Source: JAABRU01 sp050180235 (lineage in GTDB: Bacteria > Desulfobacterota > Desulfobacteria > Desulfobacterales > Desulfococcaceae). Taken from it: a stretch of 31,095 bases of DNA. Shown piece by piece: positions 14,795 to 23,382 of this stretch. The notes beneath the pieces were generated by a model that saw only the letters and a program-made list of their open reading frames with translations, was not told the DNA's origin and did no database searches. The position numbers and the translations under genes were made by a program. Every line of letters begins with the position of its first letter. The first letter of the stretch is position 1. The stretch is from positions 1 through 31,095 of the forward strand of contig JBFXEJ010000075.1 of NCBI GenBank assembly GCA_050180235.1, given 5' to 3'.

Positions 14795-14828
14795 TTTTCA
14801 AAGTCTGAAAGGTAAGAGGGCTGGTTCT

Positions 14829-15665
14829 ATGGCACTTATCAATACTGACCATTATGTTACAGGAAAAAACCGGCACAGACCCTGTGAGGATTATGCCATT
14901 TCCGGACTGGAACCGGTTCCCTTTGCGATTGTGTCTGACGGATGCTCTTCCTCACCCGGTTCGCATATCGGAGCCATGCTTGTGACTTTGGCAGCGCGTA
15001 AGCGGATGCAGGAAATGATCAGAGCCGGGGAAATCTTTGATTATGAGGCATTCGGGAAAAGTGTTATTGCGGAAGCTGCCGCCATATCCCGCTCTTTGTG
15101 TCTGCCTGACACAGTGCTGGATGCCACGCTGCTGACAGCCTGGGTTGAGGCGGATTATGTTTCGGTTTCTGTTTACGGAGACGGTTTTGTCATTGCAAAA
15201 CAGCAGTCGGAATCCATGCCCCGGATTGTGGAAATTTCCCTTGAAAGCAATGCACCCCATTATCTGAGTTATCACTTGGATGAGGAGAGAAACCGGCAGT
15301 ACAGTCTGCAAATGCAGGGAAAAAAGATTATTGGCAGTTTGGGGCGGAGTTTGGGACATGAATCTGACGAATCCATCTCCCTTGCCTATGATGCTCCCGT
15401 GCAGTACCGTTTTTCCCTGCAGGAATTTTCCACTGTGCTGATTGCCTCGGATGGACTGAGCTCTTTTGCAGGCAGTTCCGGCGCTGTTCCCGCGGAGGAA
15501 GTGATCCGGGAATTCACGGCCTTCCGGAATTATACGGGGCAGTTCCTCAAAAGACGGGCCAAACGGGTTATCACAGCGTGTGAAAAAAAATCTGTTATCC
15601 AGACAGATGATGTGTCCCTGGCTGCCATTTACGCTTCATCTGCTGATGAATCCCAAACGCAGTAG
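14829..15665 (+). CDS. PP2C-like Ser/Thr protein phosphatase
   Basis: A 278-residue cytoplasmic phosphatase of the PPM/PP2C fold, which removes phosphate from Ser/Thr using two metal ions. Visible motifs are ED at residues 20-21 (RPCEDYAIS), DG in VSDGCSSS (37-38), DG in IASDGLSS, and DD in TDDVSLAAI near the end. The start chosen (MALINTD) lies eight bases after AAGAGGG. An earlier in-frame ATG lies inside amrS. The gap to amrS is only 34 bases, so the two are probably co-transcribed. No kinase gene is near. The substrate is unknown; regulators of the stressosome or anti-sigma type are common substrates for stand-alone bacterial PP2C. Confidence 0.8.
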   Translation: MALINTDHYVTGKNRHRPCEDYAISGLEPVPFAIVSDGCSSSPGSHIGAMLVTLAARKRMQEMIRAGEIFDYEAFGKSVIAEAAAISRSLCLPDTVLDATLLTAWVEADYVSVSVYGDGFVIAKQQSESMPRIVEISLESNAPHYLSYHLDEERNRQYSLQMQGKKIIGSLGRSLGHESDESISLAYDAPVQYRFSLQEFSTVLIASDGLSSFAGSSGAVPAEEVIREFTAFRNYTGQFLKRRAKRVITACEKKSVIQTDDVSLAAIYASSADESQTQ

Positions 15666-15852
15666 TACATAACTATTTTGTTTTTTTGACAATAATGGAA
15701 AGATTCCCATCCTGGGAGTGGCGGAGTGTGTCTTTTTTGGGACAGTCAGGGCGGACAGAAGCGGAAAATAAATTAGAATGATTGATATTATTACATAAAA
15801 TGATAGCAACCACTTTACAGAATCCCGAAGGGTGAAATAATAACCGCATCTT

Positions 15853-15955
15853 AGGTGATTTCCGGAAAACAATATCCCGGAAAAGCAGCATAAGCTTCCG
15901 GCTTTTGCCCTGTGCCTGTGAACTGAACCGGGAGCTTTATTTTCAGAAATCACCT
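15853..15955. repeat. AGGTGATTTCC-ended element, interior type I, copy 1
   Basis: Exactly 103 bp, starting TTAGGTGATTTCCGGAAAAC (with two flanking bases) and ending TTTTCAGAAATCACCTAA. It carries the AGCTTCCGGCTTTTGCCCTG interior shared with 21644 and 30770. It lies in the 488-bp gap between the phosphatase and KptA-like genes, which contains this element and the hairpin at 15969 but no gene. Confidence 0.9.
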
Positions 15956-15968
15956 AAGCACTCAGCCG

Positions 15969-16024
15969 AAAATTTTCGTAAAAAAACCGGATTTTTCCGA
16001 AAAATCCGATTGTTCGTAAAATTT
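15969..16024. terminator. Hairpin with terminator-like core
   Basis: A near-palindrome, AAATTTTCG...AAACCGGATTTTTCC on the left and GAAAAATCCGATTGTTCG...AAATTT on the right, with T-runs. The same core (ACCGGATTTTTCC) forms the terminator at 9768. Here it lies between the phosphatase gene and the KptA-like gene, 300 bases after the former, so it may end read-through or be a repeat. Confidence 0.5.
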
Positions 16025-16153
16025 ATGTCTGAAAATATATGAAAACGTATTTATTTTTTGCGCAATTCTTTTTCAGATTTGATATAAGTACCCAAGCGCA
16101 TATTTTCAGGTATAAACTTTGTAAAAAACCGCTTGAATCTGTCTGACAGGAAT

Positions 16154-16906
16154 ATGACACAAAAATCAGCAAAAGAACTGGCAAAATTTCTGGCGTATGC
16201 ACTGGGCCGGGGACCGGATGAGTTCGGTCTGGTCATGGATGCCCAGGGATACTGCAAAATCAAAGATCTGTTAAAAGCACTGAATGAGGAGGAGGGGTGG
16301 CGGCATGTGCGCCGCGCCGGTATTGATGAAATTCTCATCACCCTTTCCAGCCCGCCTGTGGAAATCCTTGAAGATCGGATCCGCGCGGTGGACAGGGAGC
16401 ATCTTCCCCGGATCAAACCGGCCCGGGATCTTCCCAAACTGCTCTATGCCTGCATCCGTCAAAAAGCCCATCCCCATGTGCCGGACAAAGGCATTTTTCC
16501 CTTAGGCGGCATGCCCTATGTGATTCTCACACCGGACAGGGAAATGGCTGAACGTATGGGCAGGCGTTTTGATTCCTCGCCGGTCATGCTTACGGTGCAG
16601 GTGGCCCAGGCTCAGGCAATGGGAGTTGATTTTCAGTCTTTTGGGGAACACCTTTTTCTTGCGGCATTCATTCCGCCCGGATGTTTCACTGCCCCCCCAC
16701 TGCCCAAAGTTAAAGAAGAGTCCGGAAAGAAAAGGGAGGTTCCGGAAGAAACAGTCAAACCCAAAACTCCGGGAAGTTTTGTTATTGAATATATTGATCC
16801 GGAAGAAAGAAGGCAAATGCAGCAGAATCGGAGGAAAAAGAAAATGGAGCGGGAAAAAGACAAAAAAATGCGCAGGAAGCAGAAGCAGAAGATGTGGGAA
16901 CGCTGA
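16154..16906 (+). CDS. KptA/Tpt1 RNA 2'-phosphotransferase-like protein with altered active site
   Basis: A 250-residue protein whose first 180 residues follow KptA/Tpt1, the enzyme that moves a 2'-phosphate from RNA to NAD+. Recognisable parts are KFLAYALGRGPDEFGL, RIRAVDREHLP, GRRFDSSPVML and LFLAAFIPPGCF. Canonical family members read LRHxP at the first motif and LYHGT at the nucleotide site. Here these are LGRGP and LYACI, so the catalytic Arg-His pair and the HGT motif are changed, while the later arginines remain. The last 60 residues (Lys/Arg/Glu-rich) are an added basic tail. The ATG at 16154 is the usual start; an upstream TTG at 16133 is possible. It may be a weakened or re-purposed ADP-ribosyl-type enzyme. 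Confidence 0.78.
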   Translation: MTQKSAKELAKFLAYALGRGPDEFGLVMDAQGYCKIKDLLKALNEEEGWRHVRRAGIDEILITLSSPPVEILEDRIRAVDREHLPRIKPARDLPKLLYACIRQKAHPHVPDKGIFPLGGMPYVILTPDREMAERMGRRFDSSPVMLTVQVAQAQAMGVDFQSFGEHLFLAAFIPPGCFTAPPLPKVKEESGKKREVPEETVKPKTPGSFVIEYIDPEERRQMQQNRRKKKMEREKDKKMRRKQKQKMWER

Positions 16907-16927
16907 ACGTCTGCAGATACTGTTATA

Positions 16928-16963
16928 AACCCTGAGGGTTTTTAAAACTCTCAGGGTTTTTTT
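16928..16963. terminator. Bidirectional rho-independent terminator
   Basis: The stem AACCCTGAG / CTCAGGGTT encloses GGTTTTTAAAACT and is followed by a run of seven T. It lies 21 bases after the KptA-like stop and 12 bases before the end of the convergent serC, so it can serve both. Confidence 0.88.
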
Positions 16964-16975
16964 GAAACAAAAATA

Positions 16976-18064
16976 TTATCCGTTCTTCTTTTCAAATTCC
17001 TTCATGAAAGACACCAGAGACTCCACTGCATCAATGCCGCTGGCATTATAGATGGATGCCCGGCATCCGCCCACTGAGCGATGGCCTTTGAGTCCGCCAA
17101 ATCCAGAGTCTGTGGCCTCTTTGATGAATTTCTTTTCCAAATCCTCAGACGGAAGCCTGAAGGTTACATTCATTTTTGAGCGGCTCCCTTTTTCAGCAGT
17201 GCCTCTGTAAAAACCGGTGCTGTCTATGAAGCCGTAAAGAGTTTCTGCTTTTCTGTCATTGATTTTGCCCATTTTCTCCAGACCGCCCACAGTTTCCTCC
17301 AGCCATTTCAGCACAAGCTGCACGGTATACACACCAATGCAGGGAGGGGTGTTGAACATGGAGTTCTTTTCTGAATGGGTGGTGTATTTCAGCATGGTGG
17401 GCAGACCGGCCGGAACCCGTCTGAGCATATCATCGCGGATAATGACCATGCACACGCCCGCAGGCCCGATATTTTTCTGCGCGCCTGCATAAATCAGTCC
17501 GAAAGGAGCTGCATCAAATGGGCGGCTCATGAAATCCGAAGACATATCCGCTATCAGCGGCACATCACCTGTATCCGGGAATTTTGCCCACTGGGTTCCT
17601 TTGATGGTATTGTTGGATGTGATATGCACATACGCGGCATCCGCATTGAATTTTATATTTTCCGGAATATAGCAGAAATCCTTATCCTCGGAAGAGGCCA
17701 CCACATTGGCTTTTTTGCCCAGAATTTTCACTTCCTTGATGGCTTTGGTGGCCCAGGTTCCGGTATTGACATAATCAGCGGCTTTTCCTTCAGGCAGAAG
17801 GTTCATGGGAATCATGCAGAACTGCAGACTTGCGCCGCCCTGCAGAAAAAGCACCTGCCAACTGTTATCCAGTTTCAGTATGCGTCTGGTTCTGGCAACA
17901 GCATCATCTATAACCGCATCAAACCATTTGGATCTGTGGCTGATTTCCATAATGGACATGCCGGAACCGGCAAAATTGAGAAATGAGGCCTGTATTTCCT
18001 CCAGCACGGGCAGAGGCAGGGCAGCAGGCCCGGCATTGAAATTGAATATTCTGTTTTCCTTCAT
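16976..18064 (-). CDS. serC: Phosphoserine aminotransferase
   Basis: A 362-residue PLP enzyme that converts 3-phosphohydroxypyruvate and glutamate to O-phosphoserine in serine synthesis (and the analogous step in B6 synthesis). It has the family's N-terminal NFNAGPAALP, EISHRSK, LFLQGGASLQF, and the PLP lysine in YAGAQKNIGPAG. The C-terminus has FGGLKGHRSVGGCRASIYN. Its length is standard. The ribosome site CGGAGG is seven bases before the ATG. It stands alone, with no serA or serB next to it, and converges on the KptA-like gene. A weak promoter candidate lies at 18127-18155. Confidence 0.96.
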   Translation of the reverse strand: MKENRIFNFNAGPAALPLPVLEEIQASFLNFAGSGMSIMEISHRSKWFDAVIDDAVARTRRILKLDNSWQVLFLQGGASLQFCMIPMNLLPEGKAADYVNTGTWATKAIKEVKILGKKANVVASSEDKDFCYIPENIKFNADAAYVHITSNNTIKGTQWAKFPDTGDVPLIADMSSDFMSRPFDAAPFGLIYAGAQKNIGPAGVCMVIIRDDMLRRVPAGLPTMLKYTTHSEKNSMFNTPPCIGVYTVQLVLKWLEETVGGLEKMGKINDRKAETLYGFIDSTGFYRGTAEKGSRSKMNVTFRLPSEDLEKKFIKEATDSGFGGLKGHRSVGGCRASIYNASGIDAVESLVSFMKEFEKKNG

Positions 18065-18126
18065 TGTTTATCCTCCGTTATCTATTTGGGTTATGACAAA
18101 TTTATTTGTCCGGAAATAAATTTTTT

Positions 18127-18155
18127 ATTTTTTCAAAATAAAAGGGAAATGTCAA
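18127..18155 (-). promoter_or_regulatory. Possible serC promoter
   Basis: On the minus strand, TTGACA (18155-18150) is followed after 17 bases by AAAAAT (18132-18127), four of six positions of the -10 consensus, in an AT-rich stretch about 60 bases before the serC start. The -35 match is perfect, but the -10 is weak. In such AT-rich DNA chance matches are common. Nothing else recognisable lies in the gap up to 18628. Confidence 0.3.
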
Positions 18156-18627
18156 TGTGTATTTTGGGAATATCCCGCGTTTTGCATAAAAAAAGTATTT
18201 CATAAACTGAACAGCATTCCTGAAGTCATAAAAACTGCAAAATCATCAGAAGAGAATATGAAGGCGGTTAATCGGAGTATTCATACCGGAGCTTGAATTT
18301 TTTGCTTATTTGGGATAAGGATAAAAGAAATATTCATGAACTGAAAATATTCACATACATACCAGTGGACAAAAGCGGCGCCTTGCCCGCCGTATAACAG
18401 ATTTGATTTATTATGGCAGATCATACATCAATAATTCGGTAATTTTTTTTGATTTTTATGCTGTCTGAATATAACCATCTGAAATCATTATACACAAATT
18501 TTGGGTTTTTATAACCTTTTGAAATTATTAAAACCAAATTTTTTTGTCAAACTGTTGATACATAAAAATTTTCAGAAAATCGCCATGCATATTGCCGTGG
18601 TGCAGCAGAAATCAAAGGAGGAAAAAC

Positions 18628-21240
18628 ATGATGAAACAGTACATAATGTCAGAACAGTGTTCTCTGAAACACATCGTTTTTTTTCAGAATTTAATGTATT
18701 TTTTTGTAATTGCGGGAATACTCATTGGGAGTGGATTTTCCCCAGTGACTGTGTATTGTGCGGATACGGAAAAATACACGTACAAACTCACGCAGTCATC
18801 AGCTTCGCTTACGCTTTGGACGACAACGCCTGCACAAAAGGTTTTCAAAGACAGTCCGGTTCCGGCAGATACCGGTTCGGCAGTCAAAGTGTATGCGGCC
18901 AAAAACGAATTTGAACCATTTTTGCTGGCAGTGCGTCCCTTGACAACTCAGAATGTGACAGTCACTGTTCCGAATTTCGGTTCAGGCATCACAGTGGATC
19001 TGTTTCGGGTGGATTTTGTCAGTATCACTACAGCCACGGATGTTTTGGGCCGCACCGGTCCTTATCCGGATCCCCTTTATCCTGTGACTAATGCCTCTTC
19101 CCAAACTCTGGCAGCCGGGGAAAACACAGCTTTCTGGTTCCGGGTGTATGTGCCTGCATCCGTATCTGCCGGAAATTACAGTTCAGCAGTCAGCATTGGC
19201 GGCATATCTGTGCCGGTCACGCTGCATGTCTTCAATTTCAGCCTTCCTGAAACCCCGCGGGTGAAATCCCAGATGAATCTGGATCATGATATTATTCTGA
19301 AAAAATACGGAGTCAGCGGCACAGGTGATGAATACTGGATGTATGTTGATAAAATCAAACAGTTCATGATTGACCACCGCATGACACCCAAATCGCCTCT
19401 CTGGTCAGGCGGACTGACCTCCGGCGGAGGCCCGTATATTGATTATGACTGCACTAATACTGTGTTTGATGATACAGACGGTATCTGGGGATTTGAAAAA
19501 CCCGCAGAGCGCTATCTGGACGGAACCGGGCTGATGAACGGTGAATTTACCGAATCTTTCAACAATGGCGGAGGATTTCCATCCTTCATGGCTGTCACCT
19601 TTGCCAGTAATGATCCCGCAACGGATCACCGGCCCGATCCCTTTTGCGGAATCACAAAAAACGGAACATGGAACACTGCTTCAAGCGCATATAACAGCAA
19701 ATGGTTCCAGTATATGGGTGCTGTTCAGTCTTATCTGAATGCAACTGGTTATCTGGACAAATCCTATTATTACATGGCAAATGAACCACAGGATCAGGCG
19801 GATTATGATGCCATTGCATGGTATGCCAAAGAACTGAAAAAAAAGGCTCCCAATCTCAAACTCATGGTTTCTGAACCGCCGAAAGCTGAAATTTACAATA
19901 ATACAAGCTGGCCCAATGCCAAAATTGACATCTGGCTGCCGGTACTTAACCAGTTTGATCCCGCGGAAAGCGCGAATCGGGAGATCAATCACGGGGAAGA
20001 AAGCTGGATTTACTTTCTCCACGGAACCCGTCCGCCTTTTTTCAATCCCATTACCATTGACCACCCCGGCATTGAGGGCAAACTGACCGGCTGGTTTCTC
20101 TGGAAATACCGCTTACGGGGAATTGCCTATTATTCCATTAACAACTGGTCTGTCAATCCCTGGACATCACCCATGACCTATGGTCAGAACGGCAATACCT
20201 TTCTATTTTATCCGCCATCCAAAAACAACACGGCCGTTGCATATGGCGCGACAAATCACCGCTTTGTGTCCTCCATCCGCATGGCCATGCTCAGAGACGG
20301 TTTTGAGGATTTTGAATATCTGCATGAACTGGCAGGGAATCTTCCGGTATCAGGTGTTATCAACAGTGCTGATGCACAGGTGAACAAAATCATCAGCGGC
20401 GTAAGCGCGTATGAGCGAGATCCAGAATTCATGTACAATCTGAGAAGGCTGATCGGTCTGAAAGCCGGCGGGGAAATCGCTTCCATCCCTGATATTCAGC
20501 CTCCCCCGAAACATCCCCGTGCAGAAGGACTGCCGGGAAATTATTATATCAATTTCCAAAATCCCGCCGGATTACCATCAACCACTCGGGCAGAGGGACT
20601 TTATAAATTTGTGACAGTGGGCGGAAAAGAATACTACCAGATCGGTACGAATGATTACGATGAGGACAGGGGATACGGCTGGTATGCGCCTTCGGATGTC
20701 AACTGGAAGACCGGTTATGATACAAATTGTACCGGGGGCAGTTCCCTCCAATACAGTTATGTTTATTCGGATTATGGCAGAAAAGCCACTTTTGAATTTG
20801 CCATGCCTTCCGGAACTTACAGTGTATCAGCTTCGGTCGGGCGGTATTGCAGATCATACACTGATCTGCATGAACTGTATATTGAGGGTGTTCCATTTTT
20901 CATTAATCTGAAACCGGCAACCTGTCACGAAAAAACACTGGAAGTCAATGTGGCAGACAGTTCTTTGACCGTCCAAATGGGCGATGAGGCCAATAATCAA
21001 TACACTTTTCTGAATTATATCGAAATTGCAGCCGCAGTAATCCCTGATCCTGAACCGGGCGATCTGAACTGCAATGGCCGATTCGATCTGGGGGATGTGC
21101 TGGGAATTCTCAGAACACTGGCCGGGCATGAGGATGCCATACCATCCGAATGCCCGCCAATGATCGGCGACTGGGATCAGGACGGATTCATTGCTCTGCC
21201 GGATGCTGCAGGGCTGATGCGGAATATTGCCGGTCTGTAA
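18628..21240 (+). CDS. Secreted DUF4091 (GH123-like) protein with C-terminal dockerin
   Basis: An 870-residue exported protein. A signal peptide (about 1-45, hydrophobic YFFVIAGILIGSGF, cut near VYCA) is followed by a DUF4091/glycoside-hydrolase-like region (about 60-620) with FEPFLLAVRP near the start, YYYMANEPQD mid-way, and DGFEDFEYLHEL at its end. A beta-rich, possibly sugar-binding domain (about 635-800) follows. Residues 811-870 form a dockerin pair with Ca2+ loops DLNCNGRFDLGD and DWDQDGFIALPD, which normally plugs into a cohesin. The start is at AAGGAGG plus seven bases. It is monocistronic, preceded by a 563-bp AT-rich gap (18065-18627) with no gene seen. A cohesin partner is not in the window. 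The substrate, likely a complex glycan, is unknown. Confidence 0.85.
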   Translation: MMKQYIMSEQCSLKHIVFFQNLMYFFVIAGILIGSGFSPVTVYCADTEKYTYKLTQSSASLTLWTTTPAQKVFKDSPVPADTGSAVKVYAAKNEFEPFLLAVRPLTTQNVTVTVPNFGSGITVDLFRVDFVSITTATDVLGRTGPYPDPLYPVTNASSQTLAAGENTAFWFRVYVPASVSAGNYSSAVSIGGISVPVTLHVFNFSLPETPRVKSQMNLDHDIILKKYGVSGTGDEYWMYVDKIKQFMIDHRMTPKSPLWSGGLTSGGGPYIDYDCTNTVFDDTDGIWGFEKPAERYLDGTGLMNGEFTESFNNGGGFPSFMAVTFASNDPATDHRPDPFCGITKNGTWNTASSAYNSKWFQYMGAVQSYLNATGYLDKSYYYMANEPQDQADYDAIAWYAKELKKKAPNLKLMVSEPPKAEIYNNTSWPNAKIDIWLPVLNQFDPAESANREINHGEESWIYFLHGTRPPFFNPITIDHPGIEGKLTGWFLWKYRLRGIAYYSINNWSVNPWTSPMTYGQNGNTFLFYPPSKNNTAVAYGATNHRFVSSIRMAMLRDGFEDFEYLHELAGNLPVSGVINSADAQVNKIISGVSAYERDPEFMYNLRRLIGLKAGGEIASIPDIQPPPKHPRAEGLPGNYYINFQNPAGLPSTTRAEGLYKFVTVGGKEYYQIGTNDYDEDRGYGWYAPSDVNWKTGYDTNCTGGSSLQYSYVYSDYGRKATFEFAMPSGTYSVSASVGRYCRSYTDLHELYIEGVPFFINLKPATCHEKTLEVNVADSSLTVQMGDEANNQYTFLNYIEIAAAVIPDPEPGDLNCNGRFDLGDVLGILRTLAGHEDAIPSECPPMIGDWDQDGFIALPDAAGLMRNIAGL

Positions 21241-21252
21241 CGACAGATTGGC

Positions 21253-21290
21253 AGTGGGTCAAAACAGTTGATTTTTTTAACCTGAATTTC
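21253..21290. repeat. Left half of a GTGGRTCAAA-type palindromic element
   Basis: The stretch GCAGTGGGTCAAAACAGTTG followed by an AT-rich run and CCTGAATTTCGC matches the left arm of the complete element at 24160-24272. The right arm is absent. A similar half is at 23319-23345. It lies just after the dockerin gene stop. Confidence 0.6.
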
Positions 21291-21567
21291 GCACAGAAAA
21301 AAATTCTGTGTTAAGTTCTGTTGACATTTCAGATCAGACTGCCGGTCAGGGACTCCGGTCTGAGCCGGAAACATGCCTGAATCCCGTTCCGGGCAGAGTC
21401 ATGGGAAACCCGCATGGTTCATTCCGGAGAAACCGGTTCCTGCAAATTCAGGATGTTATAAAAATGTCAACAGAACCTAAGGATAAAAGAAATATCCGGA
21501 GTCACGGACTGAAAGTCTGGCAGAGGTTGCCGCGCCGGTTTCGGAAAACCGTATTTTGAAATCAACG

Positions 21568-21642
21568 GATTCAGGCTTATGCCGGAATGACAGTGAAAGC
21601 AGGTATTTTCCTGATTTCTGAAAGGACAGCATAACATAGTGT
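21568..21642. repeat. Right half of an ACTGATGTTA-type element
   Basis: GGCTTATGCCGGAATGACAG through CCTGATTTCTGAAAG and GCATAACAT matches the right half of the element at 27368-27498 with several changes. It ends one base before the next element at 21644. The 21241-21797 gap holds only such repeat pieces and no gene. Confidence 0.65.
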
Positions 21643-21643
21643 T

Positions 21644-21746
21644 AGGTGATTTCCAGAAAAGAATATCCCTTCAAAGTATCAAAAGCTTCCAGCTTTTGCC
21701 CTGTGCCTGTGAACTGAACCGGGATATTTATTTTCAGAAATCACCT
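21644..21746. repeat. AGGTGATTTCC-ended element, interior type I, copy 2
   Basis: 103 bp, beginning AGGTGATTTCCAGAAAAGAA and ending TTTTCAGAAATCACCT. The imperfect inverted ends extend about 27 bases (to AATATCCC and its inverse). It ends 51 bases before the Memo start codon, the same placement as the sister element before amrS. Confidence 0.9.
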
Positions 21747-21797
21747 TAGCAGCAGAATATGCGGCAGACAATTCTTTTGATTATACAGGAGGCAGAA

Positions 21798-22652
21798 ATG
21801 AACATCAGAAAATCACGTTTTTCAGGAACTTGGTACCCTGACACAGCAGGAGCCTGTGAAAAGGAAATACGGAATTTTCTCAGGGAGGGAAAAACAGGGG
21901 ACTGTGCAGCCGCAAATCCCAAAGGCGGCATGGTTCCCCATGCGGGATGGTATTTTTCCGGCAGCATTGCCTGCAATGTCATTCACACCCTGACCCGCGG
22001 GGAAATTCCGGACACTGTGGTGATTTTCGGAATGCACCTGCATCCGGAATCCAGGCCCTGCATGATGCCCAAAGGTTCATGGGAAACACCGTTCGGTCTT
22101 CTGCCTGTGCAGGAGGATCTGGCAGCGGAAGTGGAAAAAGGCTTTCCCTTTAACATTGAGACAAGCGCCCGGTTTCAGCCGGACAATACCATAGAACTCC
22201 AGCTTCCCTTTGTTAAATATTTTTTCCCGGATGTGAAAATCCTTGCTGTTGGTGTCCCTCCCGCGGACATTTCCCTGCAGATTGCCAAAAAAATTACAGA
22301 AACCGCATCCCGTCTGAAACTGCGGCTCCGAATCATCGGTTCCACTGATCTCACCCATTACGGACACAATTACGGATTTGCCCCAAAAGGGGATGGACCG
22401 GAAGCTTTGGACTGGGTGCGCAGGGAAAATGACAGGCGTTTCATTGACGCTGTTCTGTCCATGAATCCGGCTGAAGTTATCCGGGAGGGACTGGCCCGTC
22501 ACAATGCCTGCTGTGCGGGCTCGGCCGCAGCGGCACTGACAGCCGCAAAAGAACTGGGTGCGGTTTCTGCCGAATCCCTGGCCTATGCCACCAGCTATGA
22601 CAGACATCCCGGAGACAGTTTTGTGGGATATGCGGGGATAGTGTTTGCATGA
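21798..22652 (+). CDS. amrB: AmmeMemoRadiSam system protein B (Memo-like)
   Basis: A 284-residue Memo-family protein, related in fold to extradiol dioxygenases. The family positions are clear: FSGTWYP near the start, VPHAGWYFSG with the first His, VIFGMHLH, then FTD-like GSTDLTHYG with the second His, and NACCAGSAAA with the Cys. These residues form the metal site in Memo proteins. It acts in the same still poorly known pathway as AmrS, whose gene lies 7 kb upstream. AGGAGG five bases before the ATG fixes the start. The last four bases (ATGA) overlap the TetR start, so this is the first gene of an operon with the regulator and the futalosine hydrolase. Confidence 0.9.
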   Translation: MNIRKSRFSGTWYPDTAGACEKEIRNFLREGKTGDCAAANPKGGMVPHAGWYFSGSIACNVIHTLTRGEIPDTVVIFGMHLHPESRPCMMPKGSWETPFGLLPVQEDLAAEVEKGFPFNIETSARFQPDNTIELQLPFVKYFFPDVKILAVGVPPADISLQIAKKITETASRLKLRLRIIGSTDLTHYGHNYGFAPKGDGPEALDWVRRENDRRFIDAVLSMNPAEVIREGLARHNACCAGSAAAALTAAKELGAVSAESLAYATSYDRHPGDSFVGYAGIVFA

Positions 22653-23320
22653 TTCCCTTAAAAACCTTTTACGGACTTTCCGAATCCAAAAAAGACAGAA
22701 TTACCCGTGCGGCTGTGGAGGAATTCAGCGAAAAGGGATATTCGCTCGCGAGCATCAACGCGATTGTGGCCCGTCTGGGCATTGCCAAAGGCTCCATTTT
22801 CCAGTATTTCGGAGATAAACGGGGACTGTTTCTTTTTGTCTTTGACACAGCGATGGAAAAGGTGAAGAATTATCTGCGGACAGTGCGGGATCAGACAGGT
22901 GATGAAAACATCTTCACCCGTCTGGAGGCCACTCTGATTGCAGGGCTGCTTTTTCTGCAGAAACATCCCATGATTTACCGTCTGTATATCAGAACCATGT
23001 TTGAATCTGTGCGTTCTGATCTGTCTCCCGGTTTTGCACGGCAGGAAAGTGAAAGCGCACTCGCCACTCTTCGCGAAGACAGTCTCTGCTATCTCCGTTC
23101 TCTGCTGGAAACAGCAAAGGCAAGGGGCGAAATCCGGGAGGATGCGGATTTGGATCAGGCCTGTTTCATGATTGACGCACTTATGGATCGTTTTCTGCAG
23201 GCACGGGTAATTCCCCATCTGGACGGGGGATTGGGAATATGCCATTGCAGCGAAGCCGAAGCCCGTGAATGGATATCCGGAATTATCAGAATGCTGCGCT
23301 CAGGAATCGGAAAGCAATAG
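22649..23320 (+). CDS. TetR/AcrR-family transcriptional regulator
   Basis: A 223-residue one-component regulator. Residues about 13-60 are the TetR helix-turn-helix: RITRAAVEEFSEKGY followed by INAIVARLGIAKGSIFQYF, with the family's GxxxGxxYxHF-like end. The remaining residues form the helical ligand and dimer part, whose ligand is unknown. Its ATG overlaps the Memo stop by four bases, so its amount tracks Memo. It may repress its own operon, with an operator in the 50 bases before Memo or in the palindromic element there. No divergent transporter, the common target of this family, is next to it. Confidence 0.92.
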   Translation: MIPLKTFYGLSESKKDRITRAAVEEFSEKGYSLASINAIVARLGIAKGSIFQYFGDKRGLFLFVFDTAMEKVKNYLRTVRDQTGDENIFTRLEATLIAGLLFLQKHPMIYRLYIRTMFESVRSDLSPGFARQESESALATLREDSLCYLRSLLETAKARGEIREDADLDQACFMIDALMDRFLQARVIPHLDGGLGICHCSEAEAREWISGIIRMLRSGIGKQ

Positions 23321-23346
23321 TGGGTCAAATCAGTTGATTCTGAAAT
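23319..23346. repeat. Left half of a GTGGRTCAAA-type palindromic element
   Basis: ATAGTGGGTCAAATCAGTTG directly overlaps the end of the TetR gene and matches the left arm of the full element at 24160. The right arm is missing. Confidence 0.55.
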
Positions 23347-23382
23347 TTCCCTCCCGGAGGGATGGGTCAGGGAAGGGGGAAA

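Noticed and set aside
9867..16906. An RNA repair operon made of the ligase and the KptA-like protein
   Set aside because: The genes are 5 kb apart, on opposite strands, with unrelated genes between; no polynucleotide kinase or RtcB is present.
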